The translations under genes and the position numbers were made by a program. The notes beneath the pieces were generated by a model. That model was not told the DNA's origin and ran no database searches. It was given only the letters and a program-made list of their open reading frames with translations. Positions 13,443 to 22,145 of a stretch of 35,417 nucleotides of DNA are shown here, piece by piece. The DNA is from a virus, in IMG/VR virus record IMGVR_UViG_3300042261_001802, positions 1 through 35,417 of that record; one strand, given 5' to 3'. Each line of letters starts with the position of its first letter. Position 1 is the stretch's first letter.

Positions 13443-15509
13443 ATGACCAACCTCGCCTACAACCTCGACACCTCCTTCTCCCACCTCCCCGAGCCCCCCC
13501 TGCGGGACTTCGAATTCTTCCCGGGAGAGCTGGAGGTCTGTCGGAAAAAGGAGCCCATGGACTGTGCCGACTGGGCGGAACGGTTCCGGGAGATCCGCGT
13601 CTCCTCTGTCCCAGGCCTCTGGCGGCACACCAACGCCCCCTACTTCGAGGAGCCCATGCGCTGGATCTCACTCCCCTGGGTGCGCGAAATCCGCATCTGC
13701 GCAGGCTCCCAGCTCGGCAAAACCGAATTCCAGTACAACGCCCTTGGATTTATTACCGATTACGACCCCGGCCCGGCCCTCTGCGTCATGCCGTCAAAAG
13801 ACACTGTTCAGCGCGCATCCCTGGACCGTATCCAGCCCATGTTCGAAGACTGCGAGCCGCTGCGCCGGCTCAAGTCCAGGAACCCGGACGATACCGCCAC
13901 CACGCGCATCAAGCTGCGGAACGGGACCTTCATCTATTTCGGCTGGGCCGGCTCCGACGCCATCCTCGCCTCTAATCCGATACGGCTCCTCATCATAGAT
14001 GAAGCCGACCTGGTCGGCCGGCGCTCTATCAACCTGGCCCGCGCGCGCTTCCGGACCTATCGGCTCGAATATAAAATGCTGGAGGTTTCAAAACCCAGTA
14101 TTGAAGACGGTCCGATATGGGAGGATCTGGGCAGTTCCCATGTCATCTATGATTATCACATCCCCTGCCCCCTGTGCGGTCATGAACAGGTCATGCACTT
14201 CGGGCAGTTCCGCTGGACCGAAGGCGTTACCGACCCCAGGCGGATCGAGATGACGGGCGACGCCTGGTATGAGTGCGAGGCCTGCACCAAGCGATGGGAT
14301 GAAACCCTTCGCGACCAGGCTGTTCGCGCCGGCCGGTGGCGTCCCCGTCGTTTTTGTGCCACTTGTCACGACCAGCAGCTCCGCGATGGCACGTGCCCCA
14401 GGTGCGGCAATGATGAGCCTGCCCCTCTGCCGGAATATCCGGAGACACTCGGCGCGCATCTCCCTGCGTTCAATAGCCGCTTCGTGCGCTTCTCCGACGT
14501 GGTCGCCGATTACCTCCGCTACCAGCAGGACCCCTTTGCCAAGGAAGGAGACGCCCCGTCCAATGCCGAGAAATTCTGGTGCGACGACTGCGCCCTCCCC
14601 ATGCCGACCGGCATCGAGGGCGAGACCCTCGATGAGCAGGCCCTCTATGACCGCCGCGAGGACTACGCCCCACCGGGCGCGGAGTGGGAAATCCCCATGA
14701 CTGCGTCTCTGGTCACGGCATTCGTGGATGTCCAGGGGAACCGCCTTGAAATCCTGGTCGAGGCATGGGGGCAGAAGAAAGAAAACTGGGGCGTCATCCA
14801 CGAAGTCATTCCCGGATCCCCGTCGCTGGCCGCCACTTGGAAGGAACTGGAGGACAAATACCTCGACAAGGTCTACCTGCATGAGTCCGGAGTCGGCCTG
14901 CGCATCACCGCCCTGGGAATCGACAGCGGCGGCCACCACACCGATGAGGTCTACAAGTTCGTCAAGAAATGGCGGCGCCGGCGCAAGGTCTACGCCACCA
15001 AGGGGTGGCAGCAGCCGGGAAAGCCCATCAAGGGCAAGCCCTCCCTGAACAACGCGCAAAAGGTCCCGCTCTACATGATCGGCACCGAGGCCGCCAAGGA
15101 CACCATGGCCGGCTGGCTCTCCTCGACTGAGCCGGGACCGTATTACCAACACTTTCCTCGCACCTTCGGCTTTGAGTTCTTCCGCCAGCTCTGCGCCGAG
15201 GAGCCCCACTGGAAGAAGGACGCCCAGGGCCGCCCGGTCAAGGTCTGGCGGATTCGCAAGGGGTACAAGCGCAACGAAGGCCTCGACCTCAAAGTCGGCA
15301 ACCTGGCGGTCTATGAGATACTCAATCCCAGTATGGAGGCCCTGGCGCGCAACATTCGCCTGCAGATGCTGGAGATGATGCTCCCGAAAATTGAAGAGGG
15401 TGCCGATGAAACTCCGGTTGAGCAGCAGGAAGGCCCGCCGCTGGCGCGTAAGAGGAAAAAGACCGTCCGGAAAAAGCGTTCCGGATTCGCATCTAAACTG
15501 AAAGGATAG
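13443..15509 (+). CDS. Terminase large subunit (GpA family)
   Basis: This 688-aa packaging motor and nuclease is of the lambda GpA type. The ATPase has Walker A GSQLGKTE (88-95) and Walker B LLIIDEAD (182-189). A zinc ribbon follows (C242, C245, C278, C281), then a second Cys cluster (C305, C308 and CPRC). The nuclease part begins near TAFVDVQGNRLEILVEAWG, and IDSGGHHTDEVY supplies acidic metal ligands. A Lys/Arg-rich tail (RKRKKTVRKKRSG) ends the protein. GpA terminases cut at cos, so this phage probably packages cos-ended genomes. It pairs with the Nu1-like protein at 10097 and the portal at 16431. Confidence 0.95.
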   Translation: MTNLAYNLDTSFSHLPEPPLRDFEFFPGELEVCRKKEPMDCADWAERFREIRVSSVPGLWRHTNAPYFEEPMRWISLPWVREIRICAGSQLGKTEFQYNALGFITDYDPGPALCVMPSKDTVQRASLDRIQPMFEDCEPLRRLKSRNPDDTATTRIKLRNGTFIYFGWAGSDAILASNPIRLLIIDEADLVGRRSINLARARFRTYRLEYKMLEVSKPSIEDGPIWEDLGSSHVIYDYHIPCPLCGHEQVMHFGQFRWTEGVTDPRRIEMTGDAWYECEACTKRWDETLRDQAVRAGRWRPRRFCATCHDQQLRDGTCPRCGNDEPAPLPEYPETLGAHLPAFNSRFVRFSDVVADYLRYQQDPFAKEGDAPSNAEKFWCDDCALPMPTGIEGETLDEQALYDRREDYAPPGAEWEIPMTASLVTAFVDVQGNRLEILVEAWGQKKENWGVIHEVIPGSPSLAATWKELEDKYLDKVYLHESGVGLRITALGIDSGGHHTDEVYKFVKKWRRRRKVYATKGWQQPGKPIKGKPSLNNAQKVPLYMIGTEAAKDTMAGWLSSTEPGPYYQHFPRTFGFEFFRQLCAEEPHWKKDAQGRPVKVWRIRKGYKRNEGLDLKVGNLAVYEILNPSMEALARNIRLQMLEMMLPKIEEGADETPVEQQEGPPLARKRKKTVRKKRSGFASKLKG

Positions 15510-15520
15510 GGGTGAGATGT

Positions 15521-15772
15521 ATGGAGGCACTCGAAAGCTGGATTGAAGAGATGAAGGGCAGGTACGGCAACAAGCCTTTTTTCAACTTCCAGGAGACGAT
15601 GGAAATCACCGGATTGAAGAAAGACGCTCTTTATGATCTCCTGGCGGAAGGGCATCTCCTCGCGCATAACCCGAAACAGGCGCCCAGCGGCAAGGGGACT
15701 CGGATTATCTCGTGCTCCGTTTGGGACTATATCCGCAAGGGCGTCATTCCGTCCGAAAAGTTTGCGGAGTAA
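15521..15772 (+). CDS. Excisionase/AlpA-like winged-helix protein (83 aa)
   Basis: The start is the ATG at 15521 behind GGGGTGAG; a GTG lies 9 nt earlier. The sequence FNFQETMEITGLKKDALYDL is a helix-turn-helix, and SGKGTRIISCSVWDYIRKG is the wing, as in MerR-like excisionase/DNA-binding domains. Position between terminase and connector genes is usual for a small phage DNA-binding protein of unknown role. It might serve as excisionase or a late regulator; nothing in the sequence decides between them. Confidence 0.55.
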   Translation: MEALESWIEEMKGRYGNKPFFNFQETMEITGLKKDALYDLLAEGHLLAHNPKQAPSGKGTRIISCSVWDYIRKGVIPSEKFAE

Positions 15773-15885
15773 ACAGACACCACCTGTAGAAAAAAATCAC
15801 TTCAACACAAAATACTGTCGGTTTCCGTCGGAAAGCGTCGGAAAGCGATCTGTTTTTCCTTCCTAAAATTCTCTATTTTCCCCCC
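15773..15885. other. Intergenic gap with short repeats
   Basis: This 113-bp gap contains GTCGGAAAGC twice in tandem (starting at 15828 and 15838) and a small TTTCC-GTC-GGAAA hairpin (15822-15834). The last 35 bases are T/C-rich and contain no Shine-Dalgarno sequence before the next ATG. I see no convincing promoter. Confidence 0.4.
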
Positions 15886-16428
15886 ATGTTGTACGAGCCA
15901 TTGGAAATCACCGCAGGGGATCACCTTACATGGACGCGCTACCTGTCCGACTACCTCCCCTCTGCCGGCTGGACCCTGAAATACGCACTGCGCGGTTCCG
16001 TGGCCATCAACATCGCTTCCACGGCTGATGGTGAATCGCATCTGGTCGACGTTCCCGGTACCACGAGCAAGGATTACCCTGCCGGTACCTACTCCTGGGC
16101 CGGCTACGTGGAGCATACCGATGGCCGGCGCGTCACCCTCTATACCGGCCGGATGAAAATCAATCCCGACCTGGTCGCGCAGGCGGCCGGGTATGACGGC
16201 CGCTCCCATGCCGAGAAGGTCCTGGAATCCATCGAGCGTGTCATCGAAGGACGCGCCACCCGGGGAGACCAGGAGCTGGTCTTCGACGGCAAGCGCATCA
16301 CCAAGATGACCGTGGCCGAGCTGATACAGCTCCGCCAGCAGTACCGCAACGAAGTGCGCGCTGAGCAGGCGAAACGGAATGTCAAAAACGGCCGCAAGAC
16401 CGGCCGCATCATCAAGTTCAGGATGTGA
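15886..16428 (+). CDS. Head-tail connector, gpW-like, with beta N-terminal domain
   Basis: This protein has 180 aa. The C-terminal half (residues 100-175: SHAEKVLESIERVIEGR..., VFDGKRITKMTVAELIQLRQQYRNEV, then a Lys/Arg-rich tail) matches lambda gpW, which seals the portal and prepares for tail joining. The first 100 residues form an extra beta domain (WTLKYALRGSVAINIAS...). Fusion of this domain to gpW is known in Gram-negative phages. Position before the portal fits. No Shine-Dalgarno is visible, so the start is less certain. Confidence 0.75.
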   Translation: MLYEPLEITAGDHLTWTRYLSDYLPSAGWTLKYALRGSVAINIASTADGESHLVDVPGTTSKDYPAGTYSWAGYVEHTDGRRVTLYTGRMKINPDLVAQAAGYDGRSHAEKVLESIERVIEGRATRGDQELVFDGKRITKMTVAELIQLRQQYRNEVRAEQAKRNVKNGRKTGRIIKFRM

Positions 16429-16430
16429 CG

Positions 16431-17969
16431 ATGTTCGAGCGGATAGCAAAATACCTCCCATCACTCCCCGGCGCCCGGCAAATAGCGGCAACAGGCTCCG
16501 CCCTGGCCGGGACCGCTCGGCGTTCCATCCTGCCCCGCCAGAGTGGTTTCCGCATGTTCAAGGCCGGCACGGTCGATCGTCTGCAGGAGTCCTGGAATCC
16601 GTCCGGTTACAACTGCGATTCCGCTGTCCGTCTGGGGCTGCGACGGATGCGCAACCGTTCCCGGGAACAGTTCTTCAACAACGAGTATGCAAAACGCTTC
16701 TATTACCTGCTCAAGGCCAATGTGGTCGGGCACACCGGCGTATCCCTCCAGGTCAAGGCCCTCGATATCCGTACCGGCAAGCTGGACACCGCAGGCAATA
16801 CCAAGGTGGAAAAGGGATGGAAGAAGTTCTGCAAGCGCGGCAACTGTGATGTTACCCGCAAGCTCTCCATGATTGACCTGTTGAAGATTGCCCTGGAGAC
16901 CTGCGCTCGTGACGGCGAGGTCTTCATCCGCAAAGTACCGGGCTACAAAAATGCTTTCCGCTTCGCCCTCCAACTCCTCGATGCGGACCTGGTCGATGAA
17001 ACGCTCAACACGGTCCTGGCCAACGGTAACATCATTCGCATGGGGATTGAGTTCGATTCCTGGGACGCCCCGGTCGCCTACTGGTTTCTCCGCCGTCACC
17101 CCGGCGATTATCTCTATGGCCATATTTCGGGGCTCACCCACGAGCGGGTGGACGCCTCCGAGGTAATCCACCTCTTTGCTCCGGAGTTCATCCGCCAGTC
17201 CAGGGGGTTTCCCTGGGGCCATGCGGCCATGTCCCGGCTGCGCAAAATCGATCGCTACGAGGAGGCCGAAGTCTCCGCCGCCTACGGGGCATCCGCCAAG
17301 ATGGGCTTCTACGAGGTTGACCCCAACGCGGAGGATGACGAGCCGTACGAGGGCGAGGACGAAGAAGGAGATGAACTCCTCGCCGAATTCGACCCGTTCA
17401 CCATCGAGAAGCTTCCCCCGGGCTACAAGTTCAAACCGTGGGACCCCCAGCATCCGGCCGGCAACTATGACCCGTTCATGTCCCGCATGCTGCGGGCCGT
17501 GGCCTCCGGTTTCATGATGAGCTACCACTCCCTGGCCAACGACCGTTCCGATGCAAACTACGGCTCACAACGCGGCGGTACGCTCGAAGACCGGGACGTA
17601 TGGAAGATGATCCAGACCTGGCTCATCGAAGGCCTGCTCGACAACATTTTCCCTGAGTGGCTGCCGTATGCCGTTGTCACCGGCAACTGCAACATCTCGC
17701 CTCTCGACATTCCCCGTTTCGAGGCGGCTGCTAACTGGAAGCCGCGCCGCTGGGACTGGATCGACCCGCTCAAGGACGTCACCGCCAAAATCAAGGAAAA
17801 GGACGCTGGCCTTACCACGGCTACCTCAATCGTGGCGGAAAAAGGAGAAGACATCGAGGACCTCTATCAGGAGACAAAGCAGGAAGAGGACCTCAAACAG
17901 GTTTACGGCGTAACTCTTGGAACGGGAACACAGAAAGGAGGCGACATTGCCATCACCACTGAAGCTTAG
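16431..17969 (+). CDS. Portal protein (lambda gpB family)
   Basis: This portal protein of 512 aa has its ATG at 16431 about 7 nt after AGGA (a GTG 6 nt earlier is also in frame). The core RNRSREQFFNNEYAKRFYYL, VVGHTGVSLQVKA and CARDGEVFIRKV is the lambda-type portal signature. It would form the dodecameric ring through which DNA enters. The C-terminus (LYQETKQEEDLKQVYG) is acidic and overlaps the start of the protease-capsid gene. Confidence 0.93.
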   Translation: MFERIAKYLPSLPGARQIAATGSALAGTARRSILPRQSGFRMFKAGTVDRLQESWNPSGYNCDSAVRLGLRRMRNRSREQFFNNEYAKRFYYLLKANVVGHTGVSLQVKALDIRTGKLDTAGNTKVEKGWKKFCKRGNCDVTRKLSMIDLLKIALETCARDGEVFIRKVPGYKNAFRFALQLLDADLVDETLNTVLANGNIIRMGIEFDSWDAPVAYWFLRRHPGDYLYGHISGLTHERVDASEVIHLFAPEFIRQSRGFPWGHAAMSRLRKIDRYEEAEVSAAYGASAKMGFYEVDPNAEDDEPYEGEDEEGDELLAEFDPFTIEKLPPGYKFKPWDPQHPAGNYDPFMSRMLRAVASGFMMSYHSLANDRSDANYGSQRGGTLEDRDVWKMIQTWLIEGLLDNIFPEWLPYAVVTGNCNISPLDIPRFEAAANWKPRRWDWIDPLKDVTAKIKEKDAGLTTATSIVAEKGEDIEDLYQETKQEEDLKQVYGVTLGTGTQKGGDIAITTEA

Positions 17970-19971
17970 AAAGATTGCCCGGACGGTCAAGACCCAGGGG
18001 CCGCAGATTCGCGAATTCCGATTCGACCGTGCGACGCTCAACGAGGAGGCGCGCACCATCGAACTGTCGTTCTCCTCCGAAACCCGGGACGTGTGTCGCT
18101 GGTTCGGTATTGAAGTACTGGGGCACAATCCGGAAGAGGTCCGGCTCGATCGCATCAATGCCGCCGGGCCGGTGCTGGTGGACCATCGCGGCGACCAGGT
18201 AGGCGTGGTGGAAAAAGCCTGGATAGACGGCGAAACCCGCAAGGGCCGGGCCGTCATTCGCTTCAGCAAAAGCGCCCGTGGCGAGGAGGTATACCAGGAT
18301 GTGAAAGACGGCATCCGCCAGAACGTCTCCTTTGCCTACGACGTGTACCGCTACATGCTCGAAGAGGAAGGCAAGAACGGCGCTCCCGACGTGCTCAGGG
18401 CCATCGACTGGGAGCCCCTGGAGATATCCATCGTTTCCATGCCGGCGGACACATCTGTCGGCATCGGCCGCTCACGCGAGTATGAGCCGCGCGAAATTGA
18501 AATATACGAGGTGATGCCTGACAACAATGACAACGACAGGGACAAAGGAGGTAACACAGCAATGAAATGTTCGGTATGCGGTAGAGATTTGGTAAACGGC
18601 GTGTGTCCGGATGAGCAGTGCCGGTCGCGCGCGGCAGGCGGCGGGGGTCTCCCTGCCCCGGCGGGCAGGACTTCGGAACAGGAACGTAACGCGGAGCGCA
18701 CCAGAATTCAGGAAATCCAGGCCCTGGCCTCTCCGTTCCGCGGCAGGGTCGAAGGGCTTGATGAACTGGAGCGGCAGTTCATCGACAACGGACAGGATGT
18801 GAACGCGTTCTCCCGGGCGGTCCTTGACCGGTTTAACGTCGCCCCCGAAAACGTCATCCCCACGGCCGCGGATATCGTGCTCAACGACCGGGAAACGGCC
18901 CAGTATTCCATCCTGCGCGGCATCATGACCGCCCTTGACGGCGGTACCTGTTTCGAGATGGAAGTCTCCGCTGAAATCGGGCGCAAGCTCGGCCGTTCCA
19001 CCTCCGGGATGTTCGTTCCCACCTCGCTCCGGAGTGCGGTCCACGGCATGCGCGCGCCGATTGCGACCGCTGCTGATACCCTGACTTCGGCCGCCGGCGG
19101 CGCAACCGTGCCCAGCTACCTCATGCCGCTCATCGAAATCCTGAGGGCCAAGATGCTGGTGCGGGCCATGGGCGCTCAGGTCCTCTCCGGGTTGTCCGGC
19201 CTGGTGAGTTTTCCCAAACAGCTGGCCACCGCAACCCTTACCTGGGTAGCGGAAAACTCCGGCGCGGACGTGGGTGAAACCGACCTGGCCAATTATTTCG
19301 GCCTCATCGGGCTCACCCCCAAGCAGGCCATGGCAACCCTGGCCTATTCCCGCACCTTCCTGATGCAGACCTCGCTGGATGCCGAAGGGTTCTTCCGCAA
19401 CGACCTGGGCAGGGTCAACGCGCTCGGTCTCGACCAGGTTGCCATCGCCGGTTCCGGCGTGGGCAGCGAACCGCGCGGAGTGCTCAATACCACCGGTATC
19501 GGCCTCGTGGTCTGCGGCGATCCTGACGGCGCCTTGCCGGACTGGGGCGACATCGTGGCGCTCGAAACCGACGTCGCGGTCGACAATGCGGATTTCGGTT
19601 CTCTCGGCTACCTGACCAACCCCAAGATTCGCGGCTACCTCAAAACGGTCACCAAGTTCGCCAACACCGACACGCCGATCTGGGAGAAGGGTTCCAACGG
19701 TTTCGGCGAGCTCAACGGCTACCGGGCCGGAGCAACCACTCAGGTGCCGTCCAACCTCTCCAAGGGCGCCAGCAACGCCATCCTCTCAGCCGCCCTGTTC
19801 GGCAACTGGAATGACCTGGTCATCGGCGAGTACGGCGCGCTGGAGCTCATCGTTGACCCGTACCGGCTCAAGAAGCAGGGTATGGTTGAGATCACTTCCA
19901 ACCTCCTGGCGGACGTCCTGGTCCTCCGGGCTCAATCGTTCGCGGCCATCAAGGACGCCAAGTCGTCATAA
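17947..19971 (+). CDS. Fused prohead protease (U35) and HK97-type major capsid protein
   Basis: This is a 674-aa fusion. The TTG at 17947 is chosen because AAAGGAGG lies 5 nt before it. Residues 1-200 are a U35-type prohead protease (VLVDHRGD with the His, NVSFAYDV with the Ser, SIVSMPADTSVGIGR). A linker carries a small zinc knuckle (CSVCGRDLVNGVCPDEQC), then a scaffold-like helical region. From about residue 370 the HK97 capsid fold follows (MTALDGGTCFEMEVSAEIGR, ATVPSYLMPLIEILRAKMLV, AEGFFRNDLGRVNALGL). Self-cleavage would release mature capsid. An internal Shine-Dalgarno and ATG (18544-18564) may also make the capsid part alone. Confidence 0.93.
   Translation: MPSPLKLRKIARTVKTQGPQIREFRFDRATLNEEARTIELSFSSETRDVCRWFGIEVLGHNPEEVRLDRINAAGPVLVDHRGDQVGVVEKAWIDGETRKGRAVIRFSKSARGEEVYQDVKDGIRQNVSFAYDVYRYMLEEEGKNGAPDVLRAIDWEPLEISIVSMPADTSVGIGRSREYEPREIEIYEVMPDNNDNDRDKGGNTAMKCSVCGRDLVNGVCPDEQCRSRAAGGGGLPAPAGRTSEQERNAERTRIQEIQALASPFRGRVEGLDELERQFIDNGQDVNAFSRAVLDRFNVAPENVIPTAADIVLNDRETAQYSILRGIMTALDGGTCFEMEVSAEIGRKLGRSTSGMFVPTSLRSAVHGMRAPIATAADTLTSAAGGATVPSYLMPLIEILRAKMLVRAMGAQVLSGLSGLVSFPKQLATATLTWVAENSGADVGETDLANYFGLIGLTPKQAMATLAYSRTFLMQTSLDAEGFFRNDLGRVNALGLDQVAIAGSGVGSEPRGVLNTTGIGLVVCGDPDGALPDWGDIVALETDVAVDNADFGSLGYLTNPKIRGYLKTVTKFANTDTPIWEKGSNGFGELNGYRAGATTQVPSNLSKGASNAILSAALFGNWNDLVIGEYGALELIVDPYRLKKQGMVEITSNLLADVLVLRAQSFAAIKDAKSS
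18544..18564 (+). promoter_or_regulatory. Internal ribosome binding site and start for capsid part
   Basis: AAAGGAGG (18544-18551) lies 10 nt before an in-frame ATG (18562-18564, MKCSVCGRD) at the end of the protease domain. Translation from here would give a 469-aa protein of scaffold plus capsid. Lambda uses the same device for Nu3 inside gene C, so this is probably functional. Confidence 0.6.
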
Positions 19972-19976
19972 CAACG

Positions 19977-19994
19977 GGGCGGCCTGGGCCGCCC
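19977..19994. terminator. Hairpin after capsid gene
   Basis: GGGCGGCC and GGCCGCCC form a perfect 8-bp GC stem with a 2-nt loop (or 7 bp with 4 nt), 6 nt after the capsid stop. No T-run follows, so it is more likely an attenuator or mRNA-stabilising hairpin that keeps capsid mRNA abundant than a full terminator. Confidence 0.45.
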
Positions 19995-20027
19995 GCATCA
20001 ACATCACAACGTGGGAGGTAATCAGCA

Positions 20028-20261
20028 ATGGCAACAGGCGCAATCAAAATCACCAAGCCGTCCATCGTGGGACTTCAGGGCGGCGGTTCCAGGGATGTCT
20101 TCCCCGGCGAAGTGCTCTATGTCGGAAAAGGCCAGGAACTGTCCGAGGATGACGGCCGATACATGATCGGAGTCGGCCGGGCCGTGGAGTGCGAGCGCTC
20201 CGAAAAAGGCAAGGCCAAGAAGGCGGAAGAGGGCAAGAAGGGTGAAGAGGGCAAGAAATAA
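20028..20261 (+). CDS. Small protein after capsid (77 aa)
   Basis: ATG at 20028 follows GGGAGG. The first 55 residues are beta-rich (AIKITKPSIVGLQGGGSRDV, GEVLYVGKGQEL). The last 20 are a Lys/Glu repeat (KKAEEGKKGEEGKK). Small proteins in this position are often head decoration or head-tail proteins. No family recognised. Confidence 0.55.
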   Translation: MATGAIKITKPSIVGLQGGGSRDVFPGEVLYVGKGQELSEDDGRYMIGVGRAVECERSEKGKAKKAEEGKKGEEGKK

Positions 20262-20566
20262 TGTTCAGCGAGGGGGATCTCGATCTCTTCCTTGAGGAGT
20301 TCGGCATAGACATTCCGGTCACGCTCAACGGCGTGGCGGTTGAGCCCGTCAGGGGGATTGTCCAGTCCGAGGTGATTACCGACTCTCCCAATGAGGCGGA
20401 GATCGGAACCTCCCTGTTGACCATGCAAATCAAGGCCTCGGCGTACGCCGCCCTGGACAGGACGAAAAAATATGTATTCGTGGTTGACAGTGTAAACAAC
20501 ATTACCTATGGCCCGGGAGAGAAAGACGGCTCCGGATTCATCAAGTTCAAGCTGAAAAAGGTCTGA
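20261..20566 (+). CDS. Head-tail joining protein (gpFII-like)
   Basis: This 101-aa, mostly beta protein (IDIPVTLNGVAVEPVRGIV, then SLLTMQIKASAYAAL and YVFVVDSVNNITYGPG) matches the plan of lambda FII-type attachment proteins. These contain a loop-rich beta barrel and complete the head for tail binding. It overlaps the previous stop (ATAATG) and is coupled to the next gene. Confidence 0.55.
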   Translation: MFSEGDLDLFLEEFGIDIPVTLNGVAVEPVRGIVQSEVITDSPNEAEIGTSLLTMQIKASAYAALDRTKKYVFVVDSVNNITYGPGEKDGSGFIKFKLKKV

Positions 20567-20567
20567 C

Positions 20568-21026
20568 ATGAGCGTCGAGTCCAACATCCTGGATAACCTG
20601 GAAACCGCACTGCGTGGCATCCTCATCGCCAACGGCTACCAGACTGACGCCGGAGTGAATGTCTTCGTCAATCTGGAGTACGAGACCGCTCCGGATGCCG
20701 AGCTTTTTCCCTGCATCATCATGTTTCCCGGGCAGCTTTCCAGCGGCGAAGACGGGGATGTCCCGCCCTGCATGGGCGAGCAGAACAATTTCCTGCCCGT
20801 GCACATCGAGGCCTATGCTCTGGATGACGAGCGGGGCACCGAGGGCCGCAAGATCAAAGAGGACCTGCGGAAACGCGTTACCGCCGCCGGAAGCTTCGGC
20901 GGGCTGGTGGAGCTGGTCAAGGATTACAAATCCGCGGCAGAGGTTCAATCGGCGGCGGACAGTTTCCGTAGTTACGTTGATGCTGATTTCACCTTTTTCT
21001 ATGTCACGCCCTGGGGGGAGAGCTGA
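20568..21026 (+). CDS. Tail terminator or minor tail protein (gpU/Z-like position)
   Basis: The protein has 152 aa. An N-terminal helix (NILDNLETALRGILIANGY) precedes beta strands (FPCIIMFPGQ, NFLPVHIEAYALDDE) and a C-terminal strand VDADFTFFYVTPWGE. Tail-completion proteins of lambda gpU type have this plan and position after FII. The assignment is by shape and order. Confidence 0.5.
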   Translation: MSVESNILDNLETALRGILIANGYQTDAGVNVFVNLEYETAPDAELFPCIIMFPGQLSSGEDGDVPPCMGEQNNFLPVHIEAYALDDERGTEGRKIKEDLRKRVTAAGSFGGLVELVKDYKSAAEVQSAADSFRSYVDADFTFFYVTPWGES

Positions 21027-21235
21027 TGCAGCCGCCGAATCCGAGCTGGTACGAGCATGTAGACCTGATGCAGGTAATCCTCACTGCCAGCATTGGGTAT
21101 TTCGTCTACTCCTGGCGACAGGGCATGCAGGATTTCAGGACCAACATCAAGGATCTGTATGAGAAATACAACGACCTGAACGCCGGGCTGAACGAACTGC
21201 GCGGCGAACACAAGAGCAACCACAAGGGAGCTTGA
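21026..21235 (+). CDS. Small membrane protein with coiled coil (69 aa)
   Basis: TGATG overlap with the previous gene, with a GGGGGGAG ribosome binding site. Residues 13-30 are a transmembrane helix (LMQVILTASIGYFVYSW), followed by a charged coiled coil (FRTNIKDLYEKYNDLNAGLNEL). This is the plan of a small holin-like or inner-membrane spanin-like protein. It opens the lysis region. Confidence 0.55.
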   Translation: MQPPNPSWYEHVDLMQVILTASIGYFVYSWRQGMQDFRTNIKDLYEKYNDLNAGLNELRGEHKSNHKGA

Positions 21236-21241
21236 AACAGG

Positions 21242-21376
21242 ATGACCTGCTTTATCTGCCGGGAGACCGGCGCGAAAACCTGCGATGGTCATTGCGGACT
21301 TTGCCCGGACCAAGAAGAAGGACCGATAAATGATCACCAAACCGAGCGAAAGGATGTGGATGATGAGGGAAATTGA
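21242..21376 (+). CDS. Cys-rich miniprotein (44 aa), tentative
   Basis: ATG at 21242 opens a 44-codon frame with Cys at 3, 6, 14, 18 and 21 (CFICRE, CDGHCGLC), suited to metal binding. It overlaps the amidase start in another frame, and the ribosome binding site is weak (ACAGG). It may be real because it fills a gap that would otherwise be empty. Confidence 0.35.
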   Translation: MTCFICRETGAKTCDGHCGLCPDQEEGPINDHQTERKDVDDEGN

Positions 21377-21830
21377 ACTGCTGGTAATCCATTGTGCCGC
21401 GACACCCAACGGTAGGCCGCACACCGTTCAGGACATTGACTCCTGGCACAGGGCCAACGGCTGGCAGCGCAAAAGCAAGGACATGCAGACATTTAACCCC
21501 CGGCTATCTGCCATAGGCTATCACTATGTAATCTACGTCGACGGGACCGTTCACACCGGCAGAAGGCCCGAGGAAATAGGCGCCCATGTGGCTGGACATA
21601 ATTCCAACAGCCTCGGCATCTGCCTTGTGGGAACCGATAAATTTACCCCGCGGCAATGGGCCGCCCTGAGTAATCTGGTGCACGACCTACGCATCGAATA
21701 TTCCGGCGCGAAGATATGCGGGCACAGGGATCTGCCGGGCGTCCACAAAAGCTGCCCGGGGTTTTCCGTGGCCGATTGGATGAAAGACGGTCTCCCGCTG
21801 CCCGAGCATACGTTGTCGGTGGCGGAATAA
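21330..21830 (+). CDS. N-acetylmuramoyl-L-alanine amidase endolysin (T7 lysozyme type)
   Basis: This 166-aa protein is an Amidase_2-type zinc enzyme that cuts the amide bond between the glycan and the stem peptide. Zinc ligands are H21 (LVIHCAAT), H132 (CGHRD) and C142 (KSCPGF), with the catalytic-type K140 two residues before the Cys as in T7 lysozyme. IGYHYVIYVDGTVHTGR is the conserved substrate-groove segment. There is no signal peptide, so it needs a holin to reach the wall. The ATG at 21330 has AAGGA upstream. ATGs at 21357/21360, behind AAAGGA, would give a start closer to the usual family length. Confidence 0.92.
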   Translation: MITKPSERMWMMREIELLVIHCAATPNGRPHTVQDIDSWHRANGWQRKSKDMQTFNPRLSAIGYHYVIYVDGTVHTGRRPEEIGAHVAGHNSNSLGICLVGTDKFTPRQWAALSNLVHDLRIEYSGAKICGHRDLPGVHKSCPGFSVADWMKDGLPLPEHTLSVAE

Positions 21831-21859
21831 CTCGACCCACAAAAGAAAGGAGTTCCACC

Positions 21860-22144
21860 GTGAAAATGTTTCGTAAGTTCTTCGCCTTTATTCTTGTTTT
21901 GTTTGTTCTATCTCTCCAGCTCATTGGTGTCGCTGTCGCCGCAACTGTCGCACCGCCCGGCGTCGCTGTCGCCGCGGAACCGACCGCTATGCAGTGGGTA
22001 ACCGCCAACCTGGCCACCATCTTCCTGGTGCTGCTGGGAATATCGGAGTCTCTGGCGCTCCTCCCCTGGTTCAAGGGCAACGGCATCATGGACATGATTA
22101 TCAAGGCCCTGCGCACCCTGGCCGGAAAACCTCCGGCTGCATGA
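21860..22144 (+). CDS. Putative holin-like membrane protein (94 aa)
   Basis: The start is a GTG at 21860, 6 nt after AAAGGAG; the frame is open further upstream but only inside the amidase gene. Residues 4-25 form a first hydrophobic segment (signal-like, ending AVAA). A second lies at about 45-65 (NLATIFLVLLGISESLALLPW). A small two-segment membrane protein next to the endolysin is a good holin candidate. No sequence motif proves this. Confidence 0.55.
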   Translation: MKMFRKFFAFILVLFVLSLQLIGVAVAATVAPPGVAVAAEPTAMQWVTANLATIFLVLLGISESLALLPWFKGNGIMDMIIKALRTLAGKPPAA

Positions 22145-22145
22145 C

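Noticed and set aside
14088-15530. 480-codon antisense frame in the terminase gene
   Set aside because: GC-rich coding DNA often leaves long antisense frames. The plus strand has full GpA motifs and no ribosome binding site supports the minus frame.
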